Assembly (NCBI GenBank): GCA_035967665.1
Contig: JAYWLB010000043.1
Coordinates: 1 to 64,000 of the forward strand
Direction: 5' to 3'
DNA: 64,000 bases
Source: Arctic95D-9 sp035967665
Lineage (GTDB): Bacteria; Verrucomicrobiota; Verrucomicrobiia; Verrucomicrobiales; DEV007
Positions 39,340 to 48,022 of this stretch are shown here, in pieces. A model generated the notes under the pieces. It was not told the DNA's origin. It saw only the letters and a program-made list of their open reading frames with translations, and did not search any database. The translations under genes were made by a program, and so were the position numbers. The stretch's first letter is position 1. Each line of letters opens with the position of its first letter.

Positions 39340-40104
39340 TCAGGCCTCAGCTTCCAAGTCGTTCCGCAGGCTGGCTTCAGGCAGGAACGTAATCGAAAGC
39401 GCTTTCGCAAAGTGGTTGATGTAGTGCAGCAGTCCCGCGATGAGCAGTGTCACCGCCAGCATTTCGAGGCTCTCTTCGATTGTCGTGAAGATCGCATACC
39501 GAAGGCCCTCTTCGCCGGCGTGTTCGGCATGACTCGCACCGATCATTTCCATTCCGATTCCCCCGAAGATATACATCGCCGCAGAGGTCGCGAAAAATAT
39601 TCTGGTAGCTACCGGTAGTTTGAAGAAGAAAGGAACGAAGTAGATGATGATCCCCAGGGCGAGGATCGCGTAGGGAATTACCCAGGGCCAGTAGATCAAG
39701 CCGGTTGTTTCCACCCGCGCCATGATTGCGAGGTCAATGTGATCGTGGATGCTCGCCATGTCATCGATGCCGAGATAGCTCAGAACTGCGGCAATGATAA
39801 ACCAGGGGCGCGCTTTTCCTGATTTCTGCGATCGAACAAAGTAGGCAATAGCCAATGCAAGCAGCGCGGCGATGGCGAGTTGGACACCCGAAAACAGGGT
39901 GGGGAGGTTGTTCTCACGGTCGAAGAGAAAGAGAGGAACGATTCCGAAGGCATTGGGTTTTTCCAATGCGAACCGGCAGTAGAGCGCGAGGAACTGCCCT
40001 GCCAGAAGAAAGGCAAAGAGTAAGAGGAGAACCCGAGTTACTCGTTTTTGTATGATTACTGCTTTCATTATTATGGAATATATCGTAAATTTAATAATTA
40101 TCAT
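39340..40104 (-). CDS. Uncharacterised multi-pass membrane protein
   Basis: Hydrophobic protein of 254 aa (or 242 if the ATG at 40068 is used) with about six to seven predicted membrane helices. I do not recognise a named family, but the pattern FDRENNLPTLFSGVQL, the motif YLGIDDMASIHDHI and FGGIGMEMIG resembles a loose group of bacterial membrane proteins with conserved acidic and His residues in helices, which could bind a metal. It is divergent from the biosynthetic operon across a 149-bp AT-rich gap. No function can be assigned. Confidence 0.75.
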   Translation of the reverse strand: MIIIKFTIYSIIMKAVIIQKRVTRVLLLLFAFLLAGQFLALYCRFALEKPNAFGIVPLFLFDRENNLPTLFSGVQLAIAALLALAIAYFVRSQKSGKARPWFIIAAVLSYLGIDDMASIHDHIDLAIMARVETTGLIYWPWVIPYAILALGIIIYFVPFFFKLPVATRIFFATSAAMYIFGGIGMEMIGASHAEHAGEEGLRYAIFTTIEESLEMLAVTLLIAGLLHYINHFAKALSITFLPEASLRNDLEAEA

Positions 40105-40170
40105 AATAAAAGGTTGTCTGAAGTGTTATTAAAATTCAGGGAATCGACTTGGTTGGCTTTTATAATAGTT

Positions 40171-40198
40171 TTGACATTTTTTATAAAAATCGTATTTT
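40171..40198 (+). promoter_or_regulatory. Candidate promoter of the megasynthase operon
   Basis: A perfect TTGACA (40171-40176) is followed after 16 bp by TATTTT (40193-40198) in a very AT-rich divergent gap. Transcription would start near 40205, about 50 nt before the nitrilase-family ATG. It is the best promoter-like match in this gap on the plus strand. Confidence 0.5.
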
Positions 40199-40253
40199 AT
40201 TCTAATAATTAAGAGATATCGCAAATTTGAGCAGTTTTGGGGAGCTGACAATT

Positions 40254-41048
40254 ATGGATCTACATTGTTTTCAAACAAACACCGCGTGGGAAGCGCCGGA
40301 AGCGAATTTTAGTGTGCTTTCGGGGATGGTTGACGCCAGGGCCGGCACTGAAGGCCTCGAAGGGGCGGTTCTTGTTTTCCCGGAACTCTGTTCGTGCGGA
40401 TTCAGCATGAACACGGGGGAGGTGTGTGAAGAGGCGAATGGTCCTTCCTACACGTTTTTCTCCGATCTGGCGCGGAGACACCGGTGCTATGTCATTGCGG
40501 GGATCGCCCTGAAAGTTGAAGGCTCGAACCGGGGGGCAAACGAAGCTGTTTGTTTTCAACCGGACGGGAGTGAACTCTCCCGCTATCGCAAGGTGCATCC
40601 GTTTCCTCTCGCGGGGGAAGGAGAGCACTACCTCGCGGGCAAAGAGGCTGTTATTTTTGAGATCGACGGTTGGAAGATTGCACCGGTGATCTGCTACGAC
40701 CTTCGATTCCCTGAACTGTTCCGTATTGCGGCAGCGAAGGGAGCAGAGGTTTTTCCGGTCATCGCCAACTGGCCCACGCCACGGGTTGAGCACTGGCTGA
40801 CATTGTTGAAAGCGCGCGCGATTGAAAATCAGGCCTACGTCCTCGGGGTGAATCGGTGCGGGTCCGATCCTAATTTGGACTACCCCGGTAGCAGTCTCAT
40901 TGTCGGACCCATGGGAGAGGAGATCGCGAAGGCCGGTGCGGAGGAAGCTTGCATCAGTGTTTCTCTGGAGCGGGCTCCTTTTGATGAGTGGCGGGCGGCG
41001 TTTCCGGCGCTCGGGGATATGAAGCTGATCACCGATGTAACGAAATGA
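40254..41048 (+). CDS. Carbon-nitrogen hydrolase (nitrilase/omega-amidase family)
   Basis: 264-residue enzyme of the nitrilase superfamily that would hydrolyse an amide or nitrile. The Glu-Lys-Cys triad is visible: Glu in LVFPELCSCGF, Lys in RYRKVHPF, Cys in APVICYDLRFPELFR. The closest type seems to be the YafV/omega-amidase group. The ATG has GGGGAGC about 9 nt upstream. Its stop overlaps the start of the giant synthase gene as ATGA, so the two are translationally coupled. This suggests a role in the same pathway, such as trimming or repairing an amide of a precursor or product, or a general omega-amidase serving the aminotransferase domain. Confidence 0.9.
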   Translation: MDLHCFQTNTAWEAPEANFSVLSGMVDARAGTEGLEGAVLVFPELCSCGFSMNTGEVCEEANGPSYTFFSDLARRHRCYVIAGIALKVEGSNRGANEAVCFQPDGSELSRYRKVHPFPLAGEGEHYLAGKEAVIFEIDGWKIAPVICYDLRFPELFRIAAAKGAEVFPVIANWPTPRVEHWLTLLKARAIENQAYVLGVNRCGSDPNLDYPGSSLIVGPMGEEIAKAGAEEACISVSLERAPFDEWRAAFPALGDMKLITDVTK

Positions 41049-44000
41049 GCAGCGAATCACTAAATCTCAGGATCACGGCGAGTTTTGTAGCCGAACCTCT
41101 CGGGGCTTCTCTGGAATTCCTACTCAAGGAGGCCGGTATACATGCAGATGTGGTGTTTTCCGAGTTCAACCAGGTCTTTCAGGAGGCACTCAACCCGGGG
41201 AGTGGGAGCGTTTCCAATTCCGGCGGGATCAATATTTTTCTTGTCCGACCCGGCGACCTTTCGGAAAGCAGGGCGGATGAAAAGCTCGCTTCCGAGCTGG
41301 CAGATGCCATTAAAGGGCTCGCGGCGAAATCCTCCGCGAGGACTCTGTTAGTGTTCTGTCCTCATCAAACTCGCGATGCGGAATCCGATCAGTGGGAGCG
41401 ACAGGTGCGCGATTCGTTGAAAGGGGCCGCGACCGTTACCACGGTATTATCTGCTGAAGTTTTATCCGGCTATCCTGTCGAGGATGGTTTTGATTCGGAA
41501 GCGGAATCGGCAGCGAGGGTTCCCTACAGCGCGGAGATGTATGCGGCGCTGGGACTGGTCATCGCACGGAATGTTTCACGTGTTTCGCGGCGTCCTGCGA
41601 AAGTCATTGTTCTCGATGCTGACAACACCCTGTGGGGCGGAGTGGCAGGGGAGGACGGACCTTCCGGGCTCGACATGAGCGGACCGTGGCGTGAGATGGC
41701 TGACTTCATGGTCGCGAGGCATGATGAAGGATTCCTCCTCGCTCTCGCATCCAAGAACAATGAAAAGGATCTCGATCTCGTCTTTGCTGAAAGGGCGGAA
41801 GACTTGTCGCTGAGGCGTGACCACTTTGTCGGGTGGAAAGTGAACTGGAAGCCGAAATCGCTCAATCTCAAGGAACTGGCTGAAGAGCTTAACCTTGGAA
41901 TCGACAGCTTCGTTTTCATCGATGACAACCCTGCGGAAGTTGCCGAGGTTACTGCCAACTGCCCCGGAGTGACCGCTCTTTGTCTGCCTTCTGATCCCGG
42001 GCAGATACCGCAGTTTATCGGCAATCTCTGGTGTCTTGATTCGAACGGAGCCACCACTGAGGACGGGCTCCGCACGCGCTTCTACCAGAGCGAAAGTGAT
42101 CGCAGGGAGCTTCTCGAGTCGAGCGGCGACTTCGCTTCCTTTCTCAAGGATTTGAATCTTGAGGTGGATATCACCGAAGCGGCGGTGGAGGACCAAATAC
42201 GGATCGCTCAACTCTCACAAAGAACCAATCAGTTCAATGCCAATACGCTTCGGCTCAGCGAGTCGGATGTGGCAGCGCGATGCACGGAGACGGGCAGGTG
42301 CTCGATAGTCAATGTTTCAGACAGGTTCGGTCAATACGGTCTCGTCGGCGCGATGCTCTATCGCGAAGCGGGTAAGTCGTTGCGAACCGAGTTGTTTATT
42401 CTGAGTTGCCGTGCCCTTGGAAAAGGGGTCGAACGGGTCATGATGATCGAGTTGGCCCGTCTCGCGAATGAGCGGGGACTCGATACGATTGAAATTGCGT
42501 ACCGTGAGAGTGAGAAGAACGAGCCCTGTCGTGCTTTCCTTGCTGAAATCGGAGCGGAGTTTGATAAGGAGGAAGGTGTCTTCCGTATCGCGATGAAACA
42601 GGCGGCTGAGTTGTCTCCTTTCCCTGACAGCGCGACGAAAATCGCGACAAATGGAAAGCGATCAAATCCATCGCACGCAGTTTTGCAATCGGGCTGGAAT
42701 GAATTTCTGATCAAGGCCGCCTCACTCTGGAGTGAGCCGAAAGCGCTCGTAGCGGATTTGGTTAATGTCAGGAAGGTTCGTCCTGAGATTTCCGATGATT
42801 ACATCAAACCGGGAACTCCGGTGCAGAAGCGAATCGTTGAAATCTGGGAGGAAGTCCTCGAGATGGACGGAGTTGGAATCTCTGATGCCTTTTCAAAACT
42901 GGGGGGCGGCTCGTTGGATATGGTCCGCGTGCACTCGATGTTGCGGGGTGCGTTCGATGTCAAAATGGAACTGTCGGAGCTGTTTGCTCTCCCGACAGTA
43001 AAAGATATTGAGTCGGCGATCGCGAAAGAATCCGATCCTGAAAAAACAGATCCTCAAAAATACTCTGTAAAAGAGAACCGAAGCGCGGAAAAAGATGATC
43101 TCGCTGATCAGGTCGCCATTGTAGGGATGTCTCTGCGCGTTCCCGGTGCCAACGATACGGAGGAACTCTGGCAGAATCTCGCTTCGGGAACCGAGTCTAT
43201 TTCACGCTTCGGGAAAGATGAACTGGCCTATCCCGACGAATTTGAGAGGCCTGATTTTGTGCCTGTTAAAGGGATCATTGAAGACATTGATAAGTTCGAT
43301 GCCTCTTTCTTCGGTATTCTTCCAAAGGACGCGAAGATCATGGATCCTCAGCAGAGGATTTTCCTCGAGCTGGCGTGGGAGGCGATGGAGAGGGCCGGTT
43401 ACCAGCCTGACAATCATCGCGAACGGATTGGCGTCTATGCAGGAGCCTACTTTGATACCTACCTCCTTGCCAATCTGTGCAGTGATCCCAAATTTCTGAA
43501 TGATCTCATTCCGCAGATTCAGGTCGGATCGCTGCAGACGGAACTGGGCAACGATAAGGATTACCTTGCGACGCGGGTTGCTTTCAAACTGAACTTGCGA
43601 GGTCCTGCGATGACTTTGCAGACGGCTTGCTCCACTTCGATGGTCGCGATTGCTGAAGCCTGCCGCTCAATCCGCGAAGGCCTCTGTGACATGGCCCTCG
43701 CCGGCGGAGTCACCGTGACGCTTCCCTACAAGCGCGGGTATTTCTACACCGAGCAGGGGATGCTTTCCGGTGATGGGCATTGCCGCGCTTTTGATGAAAA
43801 GGCCTCGGGAACTGTCTTTGCGAACGGTGCCGGAGTCGTCATGCTGAAACGTCTCAGTGATGCGATCCGGGATCGCGATCATATCCACGCGGTGATTCGC
43901 GGAACGGGGATGAATAACGATGGCGGTGTAAAACACAGCTACACCGCGCCAAGTGTTGACGGTCAGGTTAGTGTCATCAGAATGGCGCACGAGGATGCCG

Positions 44001-47000
44001 GAGTGAGCCCTGACACGATCACAGCGATCGAGGCACACGGTACGGGAACGCCAATGGGGGACCCCATCGAAGTTACTGCGCTGACGAAAGCGTTCCGTGA
44101 AGCGGGAGTGAAAGGAAATCAGTATTGTGCGATTGGGTCCCTCAAGACAAACGTGGGGCACCTCGATGTTGCCTCAGGCGTTTGCGGAGTAATCAAGACG
44201 GCCGTTTCACTGGAGAAGAAGGCGCTGCCGCCTCTGCTGCACTTTCAGAAAGCGAACCCGAAAATCGACTTTGCGAACAGCCCGTTTTTTCCCAATGCGG
44301 AACTGAAAGCGTGGGAGCGAATTTCCGAAGAGATTCCACGTCGGGCGGGTGTCAGCTCATTCGGTGTCGGAGGAACCAATGTTCATACCGTGATGGAGGA
44401 AGCGCCTGAAGTGAAATCGGTGAAATCTGCACGCGACGCTCAACTTGTCGTTCTCTCGGCCAGATCGGAAGCCGCCCTGAATAAGGCGGTTAAAAATCTC
44501 GAGGCCTATAGCAAAGCGAATGCGGAAAAGGAGCAACTCGCTGATGTCGCCTGGACGCTCGCCATCGGGCGGAAGCCGTTTCGAGCCCGGCGGGTTTTTG
44601 TGGCGGGGAATTTTGCCGGGCTGCAGGAATCTCTCACCAGGCCGGGAGTGGCGCAGACCGCCGATCGCAGCAATCCCCCTGTGAATTTCATGTTCCCCGG
44701 TCAGGGAGCTCAGCACGTCAATATGGCGCTTGCTTTCTACCGGTCCGAGCCGCGTTTTCGTGCCCTCATTGACCGCTGTTCAGCTTTTCTCGAGCCGCAC
44801 TTGAATGTGAGTTTGAGAGAGGTCCTGTTTCCTGAAAAGGGCGCGAATATTGAGATTGCCGCTGAAGTTCTCAAGAATACGACTCTGGCACAACCGGCAA
44901 TTTTTGTGATTGAGTATGCGCTGGCCGATCTATGGATGCATTGGGGCGTCACTCCCCGGGCAATGATCGGTCACAGCGTCGGTGAGTTTGTCGCGGCCTG
45001 TCACGCTGGCGTCTTTTCACTGGAGGAAGGACTCGAACTGCTCGCTCATCGGGGACGTCTCATGGGAGATCTTCGAGGAGGGGGGATGCTATCGGTGCGA
45101 CTCGATGAGGCTGCTTTGATAGAGAAATTGCCAGCTGAACTGGACCTCGCTGCAGTGAACAGTCCGGGCCTGTGTGTCGTCGCCGGTGAACATTGCGATC
45201 TTGAGAAGTTTGCCGGGGTTCTCGAGAAAGAGGGGATCGTGGCGAAGCCGCTGCACACTTCCCACGCTTTCCATTCCCGGATGATGGATTCCGTTGTTCC
45301 GAAATTTGAAGCGTGTTTCAGTGAACTGAAGTTGAAAGCGCCGGCTATTCCGATTTTTTCAACGGTGACAGGGGATTGGCTCGCACCGGAGGAGGCGACC
45401 GATCCCGCCTACTGGGCCAAACACCTTCGTGAAACCGTCCGGTTCAGTGAAGCGGTGTCGCGGCTTGCTTCTGAAGAGGAGCGTCAGATTTTTGTTGAAG
45501 TGGGACCGGGGCAGACGCTTTGCGGGCTCGCAAGGCAGTCTATTGATCGCGGTTCCAGCCATCGAATCGTTTCGACGTGTCAGCACATTCAGGAGTCCGG
45601 CTCCGATCACGCTCAGATGTTGACCTCATTGGGCCGCCTCTGGATGGATGGCATCGAAGTCGACTGGGAGGCTTTCTACGGAGATGAAATCCGGAAGCGA
45701 GTTCCGCTCCCCACTTATCCTTTTGAAAGAAAACGCCACTGGGTCGATCCCGTCGGCATTGAAACCGTTCCGGAATCCGGGGCAACTTCCGGTCCCGATC
45801 CGACTGCTCTAATTTCTCAATTTTTAAACGCACCTACCGCACAAACTGACACTAACATGAGCACGACCGCTGCTTCCCGAACTTCCGCTCTAACCTCTGC
45901 CGTTGGAGGGATTTTGACGAACCTTTCCGGAGTGCCCGAGGAGGAACTGACAGGATCCTCAACCTATCTCGAGCTTGGTTTTGATTCATTGCTTCTGACC
46001 CAGGTCAGCAAAGCTTTCAATGATGAGTTTGGAACGAATGTGAAAATGCGGGAACTGATGACCGACCTCTCGACGATCGATTCCATGGTTGCTCATCTTG
46101 ATGAAATCCTGCCACAGGAAGAGTATCGTGAAGCGGCAGCTCCTCCTCCGGCAGCGGACCCCGTTCCGGCTATCGAGCGGGCGGCAAGCGTTGCAATTGT
46201 TCCTGAACAGGCTCCGGCGGTATCTATGGCTGCTCCGGTGGCTCATTCCAATTCGATCGCGGTGGTTCCCAATGACGGCTCCTTGCAAAGTATCATTGCG
46301 CAGCAGATGAACCTGATGCAACAGCAACTGGGATTGCTGCAGGGTGTTCCCAGTCCCGGTGCTGTTGCCCCTGTCGCCGGAGTTGAACTGCCTGCTCCGG
46401 CCGCCGCTCCCGCACAGAATCCTGAGCCGGTGGAAAGTAAGCCGGTTTCGAAAGAGAAAACGGCTGACAGGAATGTTTCGGCACCGACCACATCAATTGA
46501 TCGCGAGGTCGATGAAACGCTCACGCCAACTCAGCAGAAACATCTCGATGAACTGATCGCCAAATACACGGCGAAGACAGCTTCCTCCAAGGAACTGACG
46601 GAGCAATATCGACAGTGGTATGCTGACCCGAGAACGGTTTCCGGGTTCAACAGACTCTGGAAGGAAATGATTTATCAGATCGTAGTGAAGAAGTCGAAAG
46701 GTTCGCGTTTGCTCGATATCGACGGGAACGAATACATCGATATGCTGAATGGCTTTGGTCCCGGTTTCCTCGGGCATTCACCTGATCGCATCACGGCGGT
46801 GCTTCACGATCAACTCGACCGCGGTGTTGAGGTGGGGCCTCAGTGTCAGGATGCGATGGAGGCGGCGAAGCTTTTCTGCGAACTCACAGGCAACGAGCGT
46901 TGTAGTTTTGTGAACACCGGATCGGAAGCCGTTCAGGCGGCGATGCGTATGACCCGAACGGTGACGGGGCGGGATAAGATCGTTGTTTTCACCAAGGACT

Positions 47001-48022
47001 ATCACGGAAACTTTGATGAAGTGTTAGTAAGAGGTGTCGGGTCCGGGGATAAACTGAGATCGATGCCAGTCGCCCCCGGGATTCCGAACCGTGCCGTCGA
47101 TGATGTGATTGTTCTCGATTACGGAACCGATGAGTCTCTCGAAATTATTCGGAAGCGCGGCAAAGAGATCGCGGCCGTGATTGTTGAGCCGATTCAGAGT
47201 CGTCGTCCCGAGTTCCAGCCGAAAGAGTTCATTCAGGAGCTGCGTGCAATCACTAAAGAGTGCGGTAGCGCTTTTGTTTTCGACGAGGTCATCACCGGGT
47301 TCCGGACGGGGCCTAAAGGTGCTCAGGAATATTTCGGCGTCGAAGCTGACGTCGCCACCTATGGGAAAGTGGTCGGTGCGGGAATGCCCGTCGGCGTTGT
47401 CGCCGGTAAGGCGGAATACATGGATACTTTCGATGGTGGGCACTGGCAGTATGGAGATGATTCATTTCCTGAACAGGGAGTGACTTTCTTCGCGGGGACG
47501 TTTGTAAGACATCCTCTTGCGATGGCTGCGGTGAAAGAGATGCTCATCTATCTCAAAGAGTGCGGCCCGGAGCTATGGGTTGACCTGAAGGCGAAGGCGA
47601 ACCGGCTTGCCTCCACGGTGGACAGAATGTTCGTTGAGAACGGCGTGCCTTTCCGGATGCCGAACTTCGGCAGTCAGATGTTTGTTCGTCATATTGATGA
47701 TAACAAATATGCCAACCTGCTCTTTTTCCATCTGCGCCAGAAAGGGGTTTTCCTGCTTGAGGGATTCCCGTCATACATGACGACAGCTCACACTGATGAA
47801 GACGTCGACTATGTCATCGCCGCTTTTCGCGAGTCGATTGCGGAGCTTCAGGATGCGGGATTCTTTGAGAAATCCGCGACAGGATCGGCCATTCAGCTCA
47901 ACGGGAAAAGACTCTCCGGTCCAACGCGGCTTCTGCCCTGGAATGGGGAGAGCGGCGGCGAAATTGCCGAAACCCCCGGGACCGCAAAAAAGTCTCAGCG
48001 AGCAGTGCTCGCTACCCCCTAA
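41045..48022 (+). CDS. Hybrid megasynthase, upstream part: FkbH-ACP-KS-AT-ACP-aminotransferase
   Basis: 2325-residue assembly-line protein. Order: FkbH-like HAD domain (about 1-540; VIVLDADNTLWGG near 187, SQRTNQFNANTLRLSES), which in relatives loads a glyceryl unit from 1,3-bisphosphoglycerate. ACP1 follows (GGGSL, Ser about 620). The KS (about 685-1110) has Cys862 in QTACSTS, His998 in EAHGTGT and KTNVGHLD. The AT (about 1220-1510) has GHSVGEF (Ser1311) and HAFHS, the malonyl-type motif. ACP2 has Ser1648 in LGFDSLLL. After a Pro/Ala linker comes a class III PLP aminotransferase (about 1855-2285, Lys2108 in TYGKVVGAG). There is no ketoreductase, so the beta-ketone is probably transaminated. 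The frame stops nine codons after a -1 slippery site that connects it to the NRPS frame. Confidence 0.93.
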   Translation: MSSESLNLRITASFVAEPLGASLEFLLKEAGIHADVVFSEFNQVFQEALNPGSGSVSNSGGINIFLVRPGDLSESRADEKLASELADAIKGLAAKSSARTLLVFCPHQTRDAESDQWERQVRDSLKGAATVTTVLSAEVLSGYPVEDGFDSEAESAARVPYSAEMYAALGLVIARNVSRVSRRPAKVIVLDADNTLWGGVAGEDGPSGLDMSGPWREMADFMVARHDEGFLLALASKNNEKDLDLVFAERAEDLSLRRDHFVGWKVNWKPKSLNLKELAEELNLGIDSFVFIDDNPAEVAEVTANCPGVTALCLPSDPGQIPQFIGNLWCLDSNGATTEDGLRTRFYQSESDRRELLESSGDFASFLKDLNLEVDITEAAVEDQIRIAQLSQRTNQFNANTLRLSESDVAARCTETGRCSIVNVSDRFGQYGLVGAMLYREAGKSLRTELFILSCRALGKGVERVMMIELARLANERGLDTIEIAYRESEKNEPCRAFLAEIGAEFDKEEGVFRIAMKQAAELSPFPDSATKIATNGKRSNPSHAVLQSGWNEFLIKAASLWSEPKALVADLVNVRKVRPEISDDYIKPGTPVQKRIVEIWEEVLEMDGVGISDAFSKLGGGSLDMVRVHSMLRGAFDVKMELSELFALPTVKDIESAIAKESDPEKTDPQKYSVKENRSAEKDDLADQVAIVGMSLRVPGANDTEELWQNLASGTESISRFGKDELAYPDEFERPDFVPVKGIIEDIDKFDASFFGILPKDAKIMDPQQRIFLELAWEAMERAGYQPDNHRERIGVYAGAYFDTYLLANLCSDPKFLNDLIPQIQVGSLQTELGNDKDYLATRVAFKLNLRGPAMTLQTACSTSMVAIAEACRSIREGLCDMALAGGVTVTLPYKRGYFYTEQGMLSGDGHCRAFDEKASGTVFANGAGVVMLKRLSDAIRDRDHIHAVIRGTGMNNDGGVKHSYTAPSVDGQVSVIRMAHEDAGVSPDTITAIEAHGTGTPMGDPIEVTALTKAFREAGVKGNQYCAIGSLKTNVGHLDVASGVCGVIKTAVSLEKKALPPLLHFQKANPKIDFANSPFFPNAELKAWERISEEIPRRAGVSSFGVGGTNVHTVMEEAPEVKSVKSARDAQLVVLSARSEAALNKAVKNLEAYSKANAEKEQLADVAWTLAIGRKPFRARRVFVAGNFAGLQESLTRPGVAQTADRSNPPVNFMFPGQGAQHVNMALAFYRSEPRFRALIDRCSAFLEPHLNVSLREVLFPEKGANIEIAAEVLKNTTLAQPAIFVIEYALADLWMHWGVTPRAMIGHSVGEFVAACHAGVFSLEEGLELLAHRGRLMGDLRGGGMLSVRLDEAALIEKLPAELDLAAVNSPGLCVVAGEHCDLEKFAGVLEKEGIVAKPLHTSHAFHSRMMDSVVPKFEACFSELKLKAPAIPIFSTVTGDWLAPEEATDPAYWAKHLRETVRFSEAVSRLASEEERQIFVEVGPGQTLCGLARQSIDRGSSHRIVSTCQHIQESGSDHAQMLTSLGRLWMDGIEVDWEAFYGDEIRKRVPLPTYPFERKRHWVDPVGIETVPESGATSGPDPTALISQFLNAPTAQTDTNMSTTAASRTSALTSAVGGILTNLSGVPEEELTGSSTYLELGFDSLLLTQVSKAFNDEFGTNVKMRELMTDLSTIDSMVAHLDEILPQEEYREAAAPPPAADPVPAIERAASVAIVPEQAPAVSMAAPVAHSNSIAVVPNDGSLQSIIAQQMNLMQQQLGLLQGVPSPGAVAPVAGVELPAPAAAPAQNPEPVESKPVSKEKTADRNVSAPTTSIDREVDETLTPTQQKHLDELIAKYTAKTASSKELTEQYRQWYADPRTVSGFNRLWKEMIYQIVVKKSKGSRLLDIDGNEYIDMLNGFGPGFLGHSPDRITAVLHDQLDRGVEVGPQCQDAMEAAKLFCELTGNERCSFVNTGSEAVQAAMRMTRTVTGRDKIVVFTKDYHGNFDEVLVRGVGSGDKLRSMPVAPGIPNRAVDDVIVLDYGTDESLEIIRKRGKEIAAVIVEPIQSRRPEFQPKEFIQELRAITKECGSAFVFDEVITGFRTGPKGAQEYFGVEADVATYGKVVGAGMPVGVVAGKAEYMDTFDGGHWQYGDDSFPEQGVTFFAGTFVRHPLAMAAVKEMLIYLKECGPELWVDLKAKANRLASTVDRMFVENGVPFRMPNFGSQMFVRHIDDNKYANLLFFHLRQKGVFLLEGFPSYMTTAHTDEDVDYVIAAFRESIAELQDAGFFEKSATGSAIQLNGKRLSGPTRLLPWNGESGGEIAETPGTAKKSQRAVLATP
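47986..48013 (+). promoter_or_regulatory. Candidate programmed -1 ribosomal frameshift signal
   Basis: The heptamer A_AAA_AAG (47986-47992) is in the slippery register (GCA AAA AAG in the PKS frame), the same site as in E. coli dnaX. Four bases later a 7-bp hairpin follows: AGCGAGC (47997-48003), loop AGT, GCTCGCT (48007-48013). A -1 slip leads directly into the open frame of the NRPS, beginning with GTC at 47992. No dnaX-like Shine-Dalgarno enhancer lies at the usual 10 nt upstream. A single-base error in the A-run is the alternative. Confidence 0.7.
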
